DNA of 64,000 bases from Volvox africanus (lineage: Eukaryota; Chlorophyta; Chlorophyceae; Chlamydomonadales; Volvocaceae): assembly GCA_030268105.1 (NCBI GenBank), contig BSDZ01000014.1:1381001-1445000 (forward strand), given 5' to 3'. Each line of letters begins with the position of its first letter. The first letter of the stretch is position 1. Below the pieces are notes generated by a model. The model was not told the origin of the DNA and searched no databases. It saw nothing but the letters and a program-made list of their open reading frames with translations. The position numbers and the translations under genes are program-made. Shown in pieces: positions 36,401 to 47,676 of the stretch.

Positions 36401-39400
36401 AGCAAGGATGCGCAAGGATTCCTTGTTGCCAGGGTCGCTATCTCTTCACGTATATCGGTCTATCTGCTCGCACGACCAGATGCGGCCGCCCTAAGCAAGC
36501 CAACCCCAAGCGCGTCCGCCGGCAAGGGGACGCAGGTGCAGGTCATCCTCGGATCCATACAAACATAGCATACTTACTGCGCATAGCGGCCAAAGGAAGT
36601 TTTTAAACAGGACGCATTTTAATATCACTGTTGCAGGGTGTTTTGCGATTTTACGATGACTCTATTTGACCCGGCCTGACCATGTGACAGTTATCAAATG
36701 GCAACGGCCACCCCACCGGTCTTCATTTAGTAAGGATAAGTCATGCGGCAAGTACTTGAATGGCTTGAAACAGCATGCCAGAAGGACGGGCGAGGAATCT
36801 CTATCTGTTTTTCTAGGAGTTACACCTCCAAACTGCGTCTTGGACTGCGGGAAGAAAAGCTGCACGAGATTGTATTAAAATGCATTACGTCACCCTTACT
36901 TATCGGGAGGATATGGCGGTCAAGATGGTAGCTTCACGTGTTCCTTTCATTTCGTAGAAACACACAGAACCTCACATACATCATATTGGGCAGCTGGCAG
37001 CTGTAGTGCGTTGACAGCTAAATGTGTACCTAGCTTCAAGTAGGGTCAAGTAGGTGCATCACACTCTTTGAGTGAGCAGAAGATGGGCGGTGGGGCATCG
37101 TACCTCACCGTTGACTGGTCAATGTCGTTTCTCACTCTTCCGTCAACGTTGGTCAAAAATAGCTAACGATGGTCATCTGGGACTTCGAGAACTGCAAAAC
37201 TACTTCTCTGATAGAATGTACGTCTGCTGCTGCCCATTTCGTCAGCCCTTTTGTATTCGTAATTTTGCTGTCAGGGCATCGAGTCCCAGCCTATTTGATC
37301 GACAGCAGGCAGCATCAGGCGAACCTTAAAAGGGGCAATGAGTCACCCAAAGTTGCTCGGTGCCAAATGCCACTCTGCAACGTTTGTCCATGTTGTAAGG
37401 TTCTGAAAGCGTCGCGGTGTTGTGGGCGCCCGCCTTCCAGAACCTTCACTGAAAAAGCTTGCGCCCTGTACAATATCTCTGTCCAAACTATTCACATGCA
37501 CCGCAACACGACTTTAACATGTCTGAGGTACTTTTCTGCGGAGATGTAAACTTTGCGGCTTTGCCCCGTCAGCTTTCTGATTTCGGAACTCGACCAGGTT
37601 GTCGACGAGCTCCATAATGAGAACACGACTACGCTCGAGGTTCGTGGGTCGGTAGCATTTCCTGTCCGGGGGCATTTCCAACGTTCCTTCGCGCCTGACC
37701 TTATGTCCCATTTGGATACGAACGGGGTTTGAGGACCAAAGATGCGTAGTGACGTGAGATTAACGTTGTCACGAGACACTGCATGATCGGTTCCTTGATG
37801 GCTGTTTCTTACCGTGTTTCATTCTGCGCAAAATCATCGGCCGAAGTAAGGATGATATGAAAGCCGAATCTGCCCTACCACGCAACTTAAATGGATTCTA
37901 TGAGGCGATGGACAATTTAGACGAAAATCAGTTTATGCTATCGGCCAGGTAAAGGTGCATACCACAGTGAGGTGCGTGAGCGCGGTGTGAGCAGTGAGGA
38001 ATCGTGACCTCCACGAAACGCATCCACGGTTTTGACGGTTCGCGACGGCTCGGCACAGGGGTCTAATTCGGAAGCCATGCAGCTTTAGAAACCGCATGTA
38101 CCGGCCCTATAGTAGCCCTCCGCTTTCCATCAACAACGACGTGAAATGACGTACCGTTTCATTCTCGGCCTTGCCATGGCAGCCAAACCATGCGCAAGTA
38201 GAATGTTTGCGTTGTCGTCCCTGCCGCAGCAAGCCGCACCCACTGCGAGATCTCAGCTACCCAATCTTCACTCAACTGGGTGCTGAGCTTTGTTGATTCC
38301 TGTGGCCCGAGCGGAGTTCTTAGCCTGTGAAGCATGTGCCCCTCAGCCATTCACATCTAACACACCCTAGCCTGTCCACCCTGTCTACCCATCTTCACAG
38401 GTCCCCGCCTCCCCTAGCTACTACTCCTATGATTCCGGGTTGAAACCCACCTCATCCCCAACCAGCATTCTCCGTGACCAAGTACTAGTAAATAAATACA
38501 TGATATCACCACCTGATGCAAATTCTTGAGCACAAAGTTTTTCAGCTTGTCATGCACACACCACTTGGTGCACATACCACTTGGCGTCACCAAGCCCGTC
38601 ACAAACACTTGCACGCAACTTACATCTCCACCATGATCCAATCTGCACGGCCCATGCTTTTGCATTATATTTCAACATGTGGCACGAACCGTTGCCATGG
38701 AGGCACATTTGAAACAGTTAATGCCTGTCAAATTTGTGTAGACGGTGCGTCCGCAGCTAGCAGCGGGTATCGATGGCCAGAAGCGTTGTTCTCCTGCCCG
38801 GGTCCGTGCCCTGCTGGCATAGCACCCGCCTATTACCAATACAGATCATCATAGCCTTGATGGTTAACATCCAGTATCAATCTGTTTAGGTTGTGGTATT
38901 TGTACGCAATGTGCATCGCAGCGACTTGAACGCTCGGCGACTTGTCCCGTCGGACAAGTTTAAGCCCCATACATCTGTGTTGAGTCCACGACTGAGTCTG
39001 TCCACGGCTGGAAGACAACCCAGTGGCGGGTCCCCAGATTATACATTGTAAGGCTAAAATCTGACGTTGTGGGCCCGAGGGCAGACGCGAATGTTAAAGT
39101 TTCACCATCGCATCAGTACTTTTTGTTGGGGTAGAATGGCAATAAAACAGCGATTCATGCCACGTAAGCTTGTAGGCTTAAATATTATTTAGACTGAGGT
39201 CCGCATTTTTCATCTAAGTGTTAAAGGGGCGACAGGCACATTTTCAGTTTAGTGCGAAAATTGAAGGTGTGTTATGAGGTCACAGCGTGCAAAGCACGCA
39301 CATCGCGCGGCTCCTGACAACCTTACCCTTGTCCGTCATATTGGTACTGTCAAGAGCTCATATCTCAAAGTTGAGCCGCTTTGCAGCAGAAAGCACGGGA

Positions 39401-39754
39401 GTGCATATGGAAAATATTTTTTAAAAACCATTCAGACGACCACCTTACCTAAATTGACTTGTCCCAAGCACTGACATTATATAATGTCAACTACAATTAA
39501 GTTGCTGTTAGGTAACTGCTTACCCAATGAATGGAGGCCCATAGGGTCCTGCCGTACGCATGCTCGAAAAACCGCCAAAATTCCGAACCGGGCTTGAAGG
39601 TTAAGGTTTTGCTTCTATGGACCGAGATTAGTATAATTTTCCAAACGGACAAATCGCTTTCGGGTTTTATAGCCTGGGTAGATCTTCCTCTACTTGGCAA
39701 AGGGCTCACGCTTTAAGGATATTAAGCTTTGTATCAACAACATAACCTCGGATC
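33495..39754. other. Long AT-richer stretch without a recognised gene
   Basis: About 6.3 kb between the histidine-phosphatase 5' end and RAE1. No known domain was seen on either strand. It contains an imperfect CAC/CCACGAC trinucleotide tract (34742-34805). Two short stretches look somewhat coding-like: minus strand about 37514-37711 (frame containing RVLIMELVDNLVEFR) and plus strand about 37840-37948 (frame containing NGFYEAMDNLDENQ, followed by a GTAAAG donor-like site). I could not link either to flanking exons. No reverse-transcriptase, integrase or transposase motif was found, so any mobile element here is decayed or absent. Confidence 0.45.
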
Positions 39755-40813
39755 ATGTTTGGCGCGCCAGCCACGCAGGCAAAGCCTGCGCATAATCCAA
39801 ATGGCGACTTGGAGGTGCCGGCACCAGCTGAAATGGACTCAATCAGCAGCCTTACCTTTAGCCCAGCTAGCGATTTCTTTGCCGTTACATCATGGAACTG
39901 TAATGCCTACGTCTGGCAATACAATTCGCAGGGGCAAACCTTCGCCAAGGCGCAAAATACGGGCACGCAACCACTCCTCACCAGCTGTTGGAAACATGAT
40001 GGCAGCGGCATATTTTTGGGTGGCTGTGATAAGGCCGTACGGCTTTGGGACCTTGCAAGTAACCAGGCAATGCAGGTTGCCATGCACGATGCACCCGTGC
40101 GCCAGGTAGCGTGGTGTCCACAGCTAAATCTACTTATTACGGGTTCGTGGGATAAAACTTTCAAATACTGGGACACGCGGACACCGACACCGGCGCACAC
40201 GGGCGCCCTACCCGAACGGGTGTATGCTATGGACTTGCGAGAAGACCTGCTGGTCATCGGGACGGCGGACCGCAACTTGCACGCGCTTTTCGTCACACAA
40301 CCGCAGCAGATCAAGACCCTGACTTCACAGCTTAAATGGCAGACGCGCTGTGTGGCGGTGTTTCCTGATAAGAAAGGCTTTCTGAATGGATCTATTGAGG
40401 GCCGCGTGGCCGTGTCCCACTTGAACGAGGACCAAAAGGACAAGAACTTCACATTCAAGTGCCACAGGGCAGACACGGAGATTTACTCGGTCAACACGAT
40501 GTCATTTCACAATGTGTACGGCACGTTCGTGACAGCGGGATCGGACGGCACGTACAACTTCTGGGACAAGGACTCAAAACAGCGGCTTAAGGCGCAGGCC
40601 AAAGCTGTCTACCCCAATGGCACGCCCGCACCCATCACATGCGGCGCGTTTGACCGGACGGGTACTATTTATGGCTACGCGCTTAGCTACGACTGGAGCA
40701 AGGGGTACGCGGAGTACAACCCCGGCGTAATGAAGCCATACATAATGCTGCACTCATGCAAGGAGGATGAAGTGAAGCCGAAGCCCAAGGCCCCCACGGC
40801 AGGGCGGAAGTAG
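39755..40813 (+). CDS. RAE1: RAE1-family WD-repeat mRNA export factor, intronless
   Basis: RAE1 (Gle2) binds the GLEBS motif of NUP98 at the nuclear pore, helps export mRNA and acts at the spindle (family knowledge). The single frame runs from ATG 39755 to TAG 40811-40813, 352 aa, matching family length. After a short FG-free N-terminus (MFGAPATQ), WD repeats are visible: SSLTFSPASDFFAVTSWNC, TSCWKHDGSGIFLGGCDK, VAWCPQLNLLITGSWDKTF with YWDTR, and near the C-terminus TMSFHNVYGTFVTAGSDGT and GYALSYDWSKG. The C-terminus is Lys/Pro-rich. There are no introns, unlike the other confidently modelled genes in the window, and codons are less GC3-biased than in PYC. It could be the ordinary gene with ancestral introns lost, or a retrocopy; I saw no poly(A) remnant or target-site duplication. 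The frame is intact, so it is probably functional. Confidence 0.95.
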   Translation: MFGAPATQAKPAHNPNGDLEVPAPAEMDSISSLTFSPASDFFAVTSWNCNAYVWQYNSQGQTFAKAQNTGTQPLLTSCWKHDGSGIFLGGCDKAVRLWDLASNQAMQVAMHDAPVRQVAWCPQLNLLITGSWDKTFKYWDTRTPTPAHTGALPERVYAMDLREDLLVIGTADRNLHALFVTQPQQIKTLTSQLKWQTRCVAVFPDKKGFLNGSIEGRVAVSHLNEDQKDKNFTFKCHRADTEIYSVNTMSFHNVYGTFVTAGSDGTYNFWDKDSKQRLKAQAKAVYPNGTPAPITCGAFDRTGTIYGYALSYDWSKGYAEYNPGVMKPYIMLHSCKEDEVKPKPKAPTAGRK

Positions 40814-43421
40814 CGGCAGTAGCAGCGCATCCGCTTGAATTGGGGGAAAAGGGGAATTAAAACTCGCGACCTTGCGGCTGGAGGCGGCGGAAGCGGCTCA
40901 TAATTGTTGCGATTATTCAAATGTCAACAACAGGTTTTGAGCTAGTTACGGTACGCTAATTGTTGCTGGCGCCGCAGCCATCCGTGCATTTGTAGCAACT
41001 TAAGGTTCTGCGCGGACTAGATGCTCGGGCTGGAGCTACGGCTCAGCGCCACCTTGAGGTAGGAGTTGTTATAAGCAGCGGTCTCTGGGACTGCGAAGGA
41101 CTGTGAGTGATACAGATAGTGGATGGCCAGGATTTGGCGCGAGCAGCTATGGGCAGGTTCCGTACTGGCTGGCCTCTGCCTGACAGCTATCGGATGGAGC
41201 GCACACCACATCAGAAGCAGTCGCTCTTCTACCAGGTTTACTTGGGTCCTTCAGGAAACGGGTTTAAGCAGGAGTTGCCAAAGCACTATGCACCTAGCGC
41301 CGTAGCTAACGGTGCAGGGGTCCATGATGCAGGCGTTCCATGGCGTGAGGCTGCACAGGGATGTGTTGGGGCTTAGGGAGGGCCGATATGCGTGTTTGCG
41401 CCTAAAGATTCATCGCTTTGATGGAAAGCGGCGGCTGCGGTGGGCCTGGTGGGTTAAGGAGGGGCGATGCATTACTTAGCACCGCGTTAGAAGATCGATT
41501 ACATTTGCCACGGAAACCTGAACATGTGGGCCATAGCGAGCGTGAAGTTTCCGGGGCCCGGAAGGTGTGTTCAGCAGCTTTGGCAGGCTGCGGGCTCAGG
41601 TTCGGGTGACGTTTATCAAATCCGCGGACAGCTTGCTGCTGAGCACTAGATACCTAACGCTTGCAGTGTATGGGGCTGTCCACTTGGACATATTGGGGCC
41701 TTGCCCACCATTTGTTGTCCTTCGGATGGTAGGGGGCGCCCGTTGCCGTTACAAATGTGTGTTATGGAAATAGCTAGGTAGCAGTGGTGAACAGATCACA
41801 TGGTGACCTCGACATCGGCACGCATTTAGCGCAACATGACGAGAACACGAATCGACTGGTTCGGCCATCAATTATATTGCAATGAGCTAATGAATGCTTA
41901 GTGCAGCTGACATGCCGCCCATGAACTCTTGGGTGGATTTGATTATGCACGTGTTGTTTCAATACATGCAATAGATATCACGTCCACGAACCCCGTCTGT
42001 TGCACGTGCCTTGCGACCGTTACTGACGCATGGATGCTGCCAATTTAGGATCACAGCACCTTGCATTTCTTTCAAAGTTCTCTGGATGCCCGCATATACA
42101 ACATGTAAGGTACGGAGGTAAACATGCCAAAAAGATGAACCCGCGTGGCACAGGCACCCTTACTTGTTGGCTTTGCATCTTACAGTTGGAGACCGTTCCC
42201 AATGGATGAGGATATACACATGATTTCCATGACTTCCAGGCTTCAAGTATAGTGGTCATGTCTACACGAAATTCGCATTATGGTCTCCATTACTCAAAAA
42301 ACTCTTGATTATGATTTACGCACGTATGTTTTGCCAGCACGACAGCGAATCCCTTTTATTTATATTGCTTGGGGCCCGTGCATCCCCTAGGAGCCACCAG
42401 CCACAGAAGCAGCCACTTGCCAAAGTCAAGCACTGTCAGCGCCGTCACCAGACCAAACTCCCGGCATGCCTTGCCCCTTCATACCTATTACCACCCCAGC
42501 AAACGTTCAGCACTGCAATGAGGGCCATGAAAGCACCCAGCATGCAATCGAACCGCCATGGCGGCTTGTTCACCACCATATCTAGATGATGACCTTGAAC
42601 AGCCAGCCACTATTACCCAGTACCTATGGAGGAAGATGCAATGTCGACACTATTGGTGATGACGGTGTTGTATGTTGGGATGGGTAGCGGTCGGGAAGAC
42701 AGCTCTGTGACCAATGTATGGATCATTGGTGCAGACTTACCCCTGATACCGTCACCCCCGACGACGTTGCTTAGCTGAAATATTCCAACATCGCCTCCTC
42801 GCCCTCCTCGCCACGACAGTCACTAGGTTTGCAAGCTACTGCAAAGTTTTAATAATCTTCACAACATGAATCAGAGCGGGGGCTATTGCGCATAATGATG
42901 ACCGTATGGGAGGGAGCAAAGGTACAGACTCAAAGTCCTCCCAAGCGTCCTCTCAAGTCGTTAAGTTAGTGAATACGGCAAGACGTAAAATTAAAACATG
43001 GTTTGCTGAATATAATTTCGATTGCTAGATCTTTGGATCTTGAGTTCTGGACTCTTTCGTCATAAGCTTATAACCGTCGTTACAACAGAAACTACCGGTA
43101 CTGCAATCGTGCTATCATCGTATCATGACTTCATGTACTTGTAACTTGACCCATTTAGTCATACTGTTTGTTGGCTCTTTTTGTTTGTTTTCAAGTCTTC
43201 TCCATGGCTGGGATGTTGCAACGGAGGGCGTGCCTAACTAAAAGCGGAAGTATCCTTTGGGACCATCTTTCCCTGAAAGCAACTGCAAATTCTGAACAGG
43301 TATATAACAGATTTTGTCACTAGCAGGCGTTGAAGTTTATTTGGCTCTTCTTGTGCATCGCCTCAAATCTTGAATGATCATTGATCAGCAAACATAATAC
43401 ATCGTGTTTGAAAACATCATA
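40814..43421. other. Intergenic stretch, nothing recognised
   Basis: About 2.6 kb between RAE1 and the uL1 gene. Only short open frames without family signatures are seen. It should contain the RAE1 3' UTR and the uL1 promoter. No tandem repeat longer than a few units stands out. Confidence 0.5.
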
Positions 43422-45884
43422 ATGCAGATTGTGCATGGTGATCGCCGCCTGAGCGGCGCCAGCACCAGCACTTCCTCACCAGCAGAGCTCGGCCTTCAGC
43501 CCTCAATCCAAGCAAGGCGTGAAACAGCTGCTGTCACAATCTCGATTGGAATTTCTGGTTCTTATGGTTCTGTCACCTCATGCCGTGGATTCACCAGTCC
43601 AGCCCCTTCTGCCCTCACCGCATCGACATTTCGCGGCTTCAGCTCAGCCGCATCCGCAGCGGTGGCGACATCTATGCCTGACCCAATAAGCGCACGTAGC
43701 CCAATCCTAAACGTCATCCGCAGCAATAATAGCATTACCGCCAGCACCGGCAGCAGCCAGGCGCCGTGGCCGTGGGTAGATCCGTCCAGGCCACAAATCC
43801 TACCAATTAGCGTAGGCAAGAAACAAAGGCAGCCGGTGCCGCTCCTTCAGGCTTTATCAAAGTTACTGGTAAGCGTCACGAAAGCCACTCTCGGCACCGT
43901 GGCTAGTGATGCTCCGGGACCACACCCTTCAGCATCGACTGAGGAATCGTCCCCTTGCATCCGCCGTAATGACATCTACGTCTTCGTCCACAACCGTACT
44001 TGTGGTTGTTGCTTCTGCCTCTTCTGCCACCGCCACCCTAAATGGGTGTGCCACCTGAAGAGTTCCTGGACATTCTCATGATCCACAGTTATTTCCCGAC
44101 CCAAATCAACTTGCATCCAAAACCTTCCTTGGAGCAGGGCGCGCTGGCACCCGAAGACCGAGCCAGTACTAACCTGGAGGTGTTCATCCGTTTCAGGCTG
44201 GATCCGCGCCGCTCAGATCATCTCGTACGTGGCAGTGTTGTACTGCCGTACGGTACGGGAAAGGCTATGCAGCTGGTAGTATTTGCCAAAGGCGCGGATG
44301 CGGAAATAGCCCGCAGTGAGGGTGAGTCCGCCCGCTAACCTTCTTCTGGGATACCGTACTATATTGCCGTTTTCACATCCTAAACCTTCCACGTCTTTCA
44401 ATGAACGTAACCTTCCGTTTCCTTAACCCACGAATAATACTTCTCTTAAAACTTCATGCAGTACTTTTTTCCTCTGCCTGCGTTGCATTTGCTTGTGTTC
44501 AATCTTAACCGGGGCCATGATTACATGCTTCGACCGAGTATTCGCTCCTTCTCGACCGCATCCCGGCTTCATGCCTATACATTCTACCCATGGTATGCAT
44601 ATCCGAATGCATACTTACGAATAAGCCTCATGGGCAATCTGCTCCAGGGGTGGAGCTAATTGGCGATGAGGAACTAATTAACGCCATAGTCTCCTCGGAG
44701 GGGGCCGCCATCAACTTTGACCGCCTCATCGCAACCCCTGACTTCATGAGGCCCTTGGCTCGTGCCGGAAAGGTCCTGGGACCTAAGGGCCTTATGCCTA
44801 ACCCCAAGGTCAGTGTCGTCGTATCCTTGGCCGCTTGAGACGCAAACGTCCGACGTCGTATATTATGTTTAAGAACATGCGCGCACACACATGTGTGTGT
44901 ATCCTTAAGTCGGGACAGCTTATCACCGGCAAGTTCCAGCATAAATTTTGGACAGCGGCTCGCTCGCTAACGTCAGCCCGGCAACCTTGGCGTGCCCTGT
45001 TCAGGCCCTATGCCTCCGAAACCACAGGTCCACATCATGCGGATATATGGGGGCTGATCTATTTTCCAATCCTTCACCCTTCGCTGCGAAAATTTTGTTA
45101 ACTTCTTGTAGATGAAGGCTTACCGAGATTTCTTTTTGGACATTTTTCTTGTTTTATTCCTTGCCTCTCTCCGCCTTTCTTGGAACCCCCCAGATGGGTA
45201 CCCTCACGACGGATGTGGCGGGAGCCATTCGGGATATCCGCAGAGGCCGCCTGGACTACAGACTCAGTCGTGAGGCTACTGTTCGGGCCGTACTGGGTCG
45301 TGGATCTATGACGGCAGAGCAGCTGGCGGCTAATGTGGGGGCATTGGTGGCGTCGCTAGTTGAGAACAGGCCCAAGGCATTGGCGGGGCCGGCGGCGGCA
45401 ACGGGGGCGGCGGGGCCCGCTGCGACAGCAGGGGGAGCGGCTGGAGCGGCGGCTGGGGCGACTGGGGCGGTGCCGCAAGCGACGGCAGCACCGACAGTTA
45501 GCATGCTGGAACGTGGGTGCACAACGGGGAATGAATGAATGAGAAATGATAGTTTGCGTGGGTTATGATGGAACACGAGCAAGAGATAGGATGAGTCAGG
45601 TGGATAGAATAACAGCACAAACGCATGTTTTGTCATTCAGTCAGTGTCTGTCAAAAGTGCAGCTTTCTCTCATCCCGCTATCGTCCGACCTATCGGCCCT
45701 ACTGCCTACAGGATATTTCATGACCTTCATCTTGAAGACCACGCATTCGCCATCAGTGCACATCTCACTGGAATCGCTCGTGGAAGCAGTGACCCAGCAC
45801 CGACCCACGGGTAAATCCGGTGTACAGCAGCAGCAACAACAGCAGAAGGATCGAGCGCAGGAACTGCGAGCGGATAAGAAGTAG
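43422..45884 (+). CDS. MRPL1: Organellar (probably mitochondrial) large-subunit ribosomal protein uL1
   Basis: Component of the L1 stalk of the large ribosomal subunit. Exons: 43422-43868, 44138-44321, 44648-44808, 45194-45512, 45712-45884; phases agree, about 427 aa. The L1 domain shows VFIRFRLDPRRSDHLVRGS, VVLPYGTGKAMQLVVFAKGA, LIGDEELINAI, ARAGKVLGPKGLMPNPK and MGTLTTDVAGAIRDIRRGRL. The Ser/Ala/Arg-rich N-terminus contains RGF|TS and RGF|SS, resembling mitochondrial presequence cleavage sites, and the domain is too diverged for a typical plastid uL1; targeting is inferred. Odd: an Ala/Gly-rich insert of about 45 residues precedes the last strand (YFMTFILKTTHSPSV), and the C-terminus has a run of seven Gln. 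Exon 1 is the least certain: I joined it because its donor (TTACTG|GTAAGC) and phase fit and it ends in PVPLLQALSKLL, where the L1 fold should begin. Confidence 0.82.
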
Positions 45885-47676
45885 CAGGTTCAGGTGAGAG
45901 AAATGATATGGCGTGTATCCCTTCATCCCATCCGTTCGGGGCTGTCATGGGCATCATGCACCTTGATGAAGCGTCGCAGTGTCTTACCTGACCGGGCAGA
46001 GTCTGTGTACGTGCACGCGGGGTGTATGGGTGTGATCAAAGCAGGCTCTCTGTCATAAATATAATGGCTGGCACTTACCGACTATGTGAGCTTGACCGTT
46101 CAAAGCATATACATATGTGGAGACACTATGTACAGTTATGGCACCTTTGCGTCCATTCACATAATGCACTTAAAAACCCGTTCTCCATCGGCACAGGGGT
46201 TGAGAAGCTGACGAGGCCGCCCCGATGATACCTGGCTGAGGTTGGCTGAGTTACTGACACACGGGTGGAATGGGTGTGGCCGTTCCGATTGGAACGTGAG
46301 CTCGGCACCCATCACATCGCTATGTTCGTCGTCTGCTTGTGGTACTGCATCACGATTACGTGCTTGAGGCAGCTTTTGTTACGATTTCCTTGCACTGTCT
46401 ACTCAGCCATTGCGGCATAGGACGTGGATGATCAAGGACTTTCAAAGCGCTGAGATTCATCTTGCGCCTATTGATAAGGCAACTTAAAGTCCTTTTACTT
46501 GTTGCAATTATGTCAGTTCATTCCGCTGGCGGCACATGTTGATTGTGCTCCGTCTGATGCGCAAGTGGAACAGGCACACAAAAGTATTATTTAACTTCGG
46601 AGGCTGAGGCGTCTATATGCAGCAGCCGCAAGGGGGAATCGACGTGGACTCCGAACACTCCACACACGGGTCGGGGTCAACTTCTTAGCTCGAGTAGGTC
46701 GATAGGTAGGTTGAATGAATAGATGCAATCTATCTGCTGAACACGAATCTTCCTGTGGTCGAAACAAGGAGGACACATGGCTCTCATCCCGCCACAGTGA
46801 AATACATTTGAGCCGTTCAACAAACAGTAGGAACAACGTACATACAAACAACAACTTCTTTAACTCTTCAAAAGGTTTGGCCGCGCAATTACTCGTGCGC
46901 ATACCCCTACCTAACGACGTCGCATCCTTGCTTGGATAACATCTCCTTTGTATTTCGTGGCCAAACGAGAGCAGCACAGGACCGACGAAACGTCGCTGCG
47001 CAACGTATGCCGCAACAACGGCGGCGTCCTGTACAACACCGTACGACACGACGCAATGTCTGCCTATGTCGCTGGAGGTCATTATGGGCCCAATCCAGCT
47101 CAAATTATGCTTTACGCAATTTTAGGTCAGTGTCTTGCTTTACCTCGTCTGCCATGCAAGAAAACCGTATGGACCCAAACAAACATACAGACGCATACGG
47201 ACAGGTAATGGGTGAAGACTGTGCGGGAATTATCGCGTACTGTACGATGCAGCCGTGCGGCCGACGTATGAGTCGTAGCGTAGCTGGATTTGAACTTAGC
47301 TATCTAATTAGCTAGGTTCTCTCATACATGATACAGCACCTAATGACACTTTCTCCGTTTCGAAGCCTCTAGCTGTGTCGGTCACAACCCTGCTTGTCGT
47401 ACCCAAAATGAATCCAAAACAGACCAAATCATACCCGTAACAGGCATGCGCCTAGGACTGATCTTGCGATGCACTGCTGCTCTCGCGCCAGAACTGCATT
47501 TCTATCCTGGTAGCGAAAACGTTTCTGCACAGACAATATCAACACTTCTACGCAGCTCATCCTCCCAAATTCGCTCAAGTAAATGGCCCCTCAAAAATGT
47601 AGATGTATGCATGCATATTGTGCATCTAACGCCCTCCTGTGTTGACGCCGTACTCTTAAGAACAAATCCTTCAAAA
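45885..47676. other. Intergenic stretch between two convergent genes
   Basis: About 1.8 kb between the uL1 stop and the RING-protein stop, which face each other, so it holds two 3' UTRs. No coding signature was recognised; the open frames here start mostly at non-ATG codons. Confidence 0.5.
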
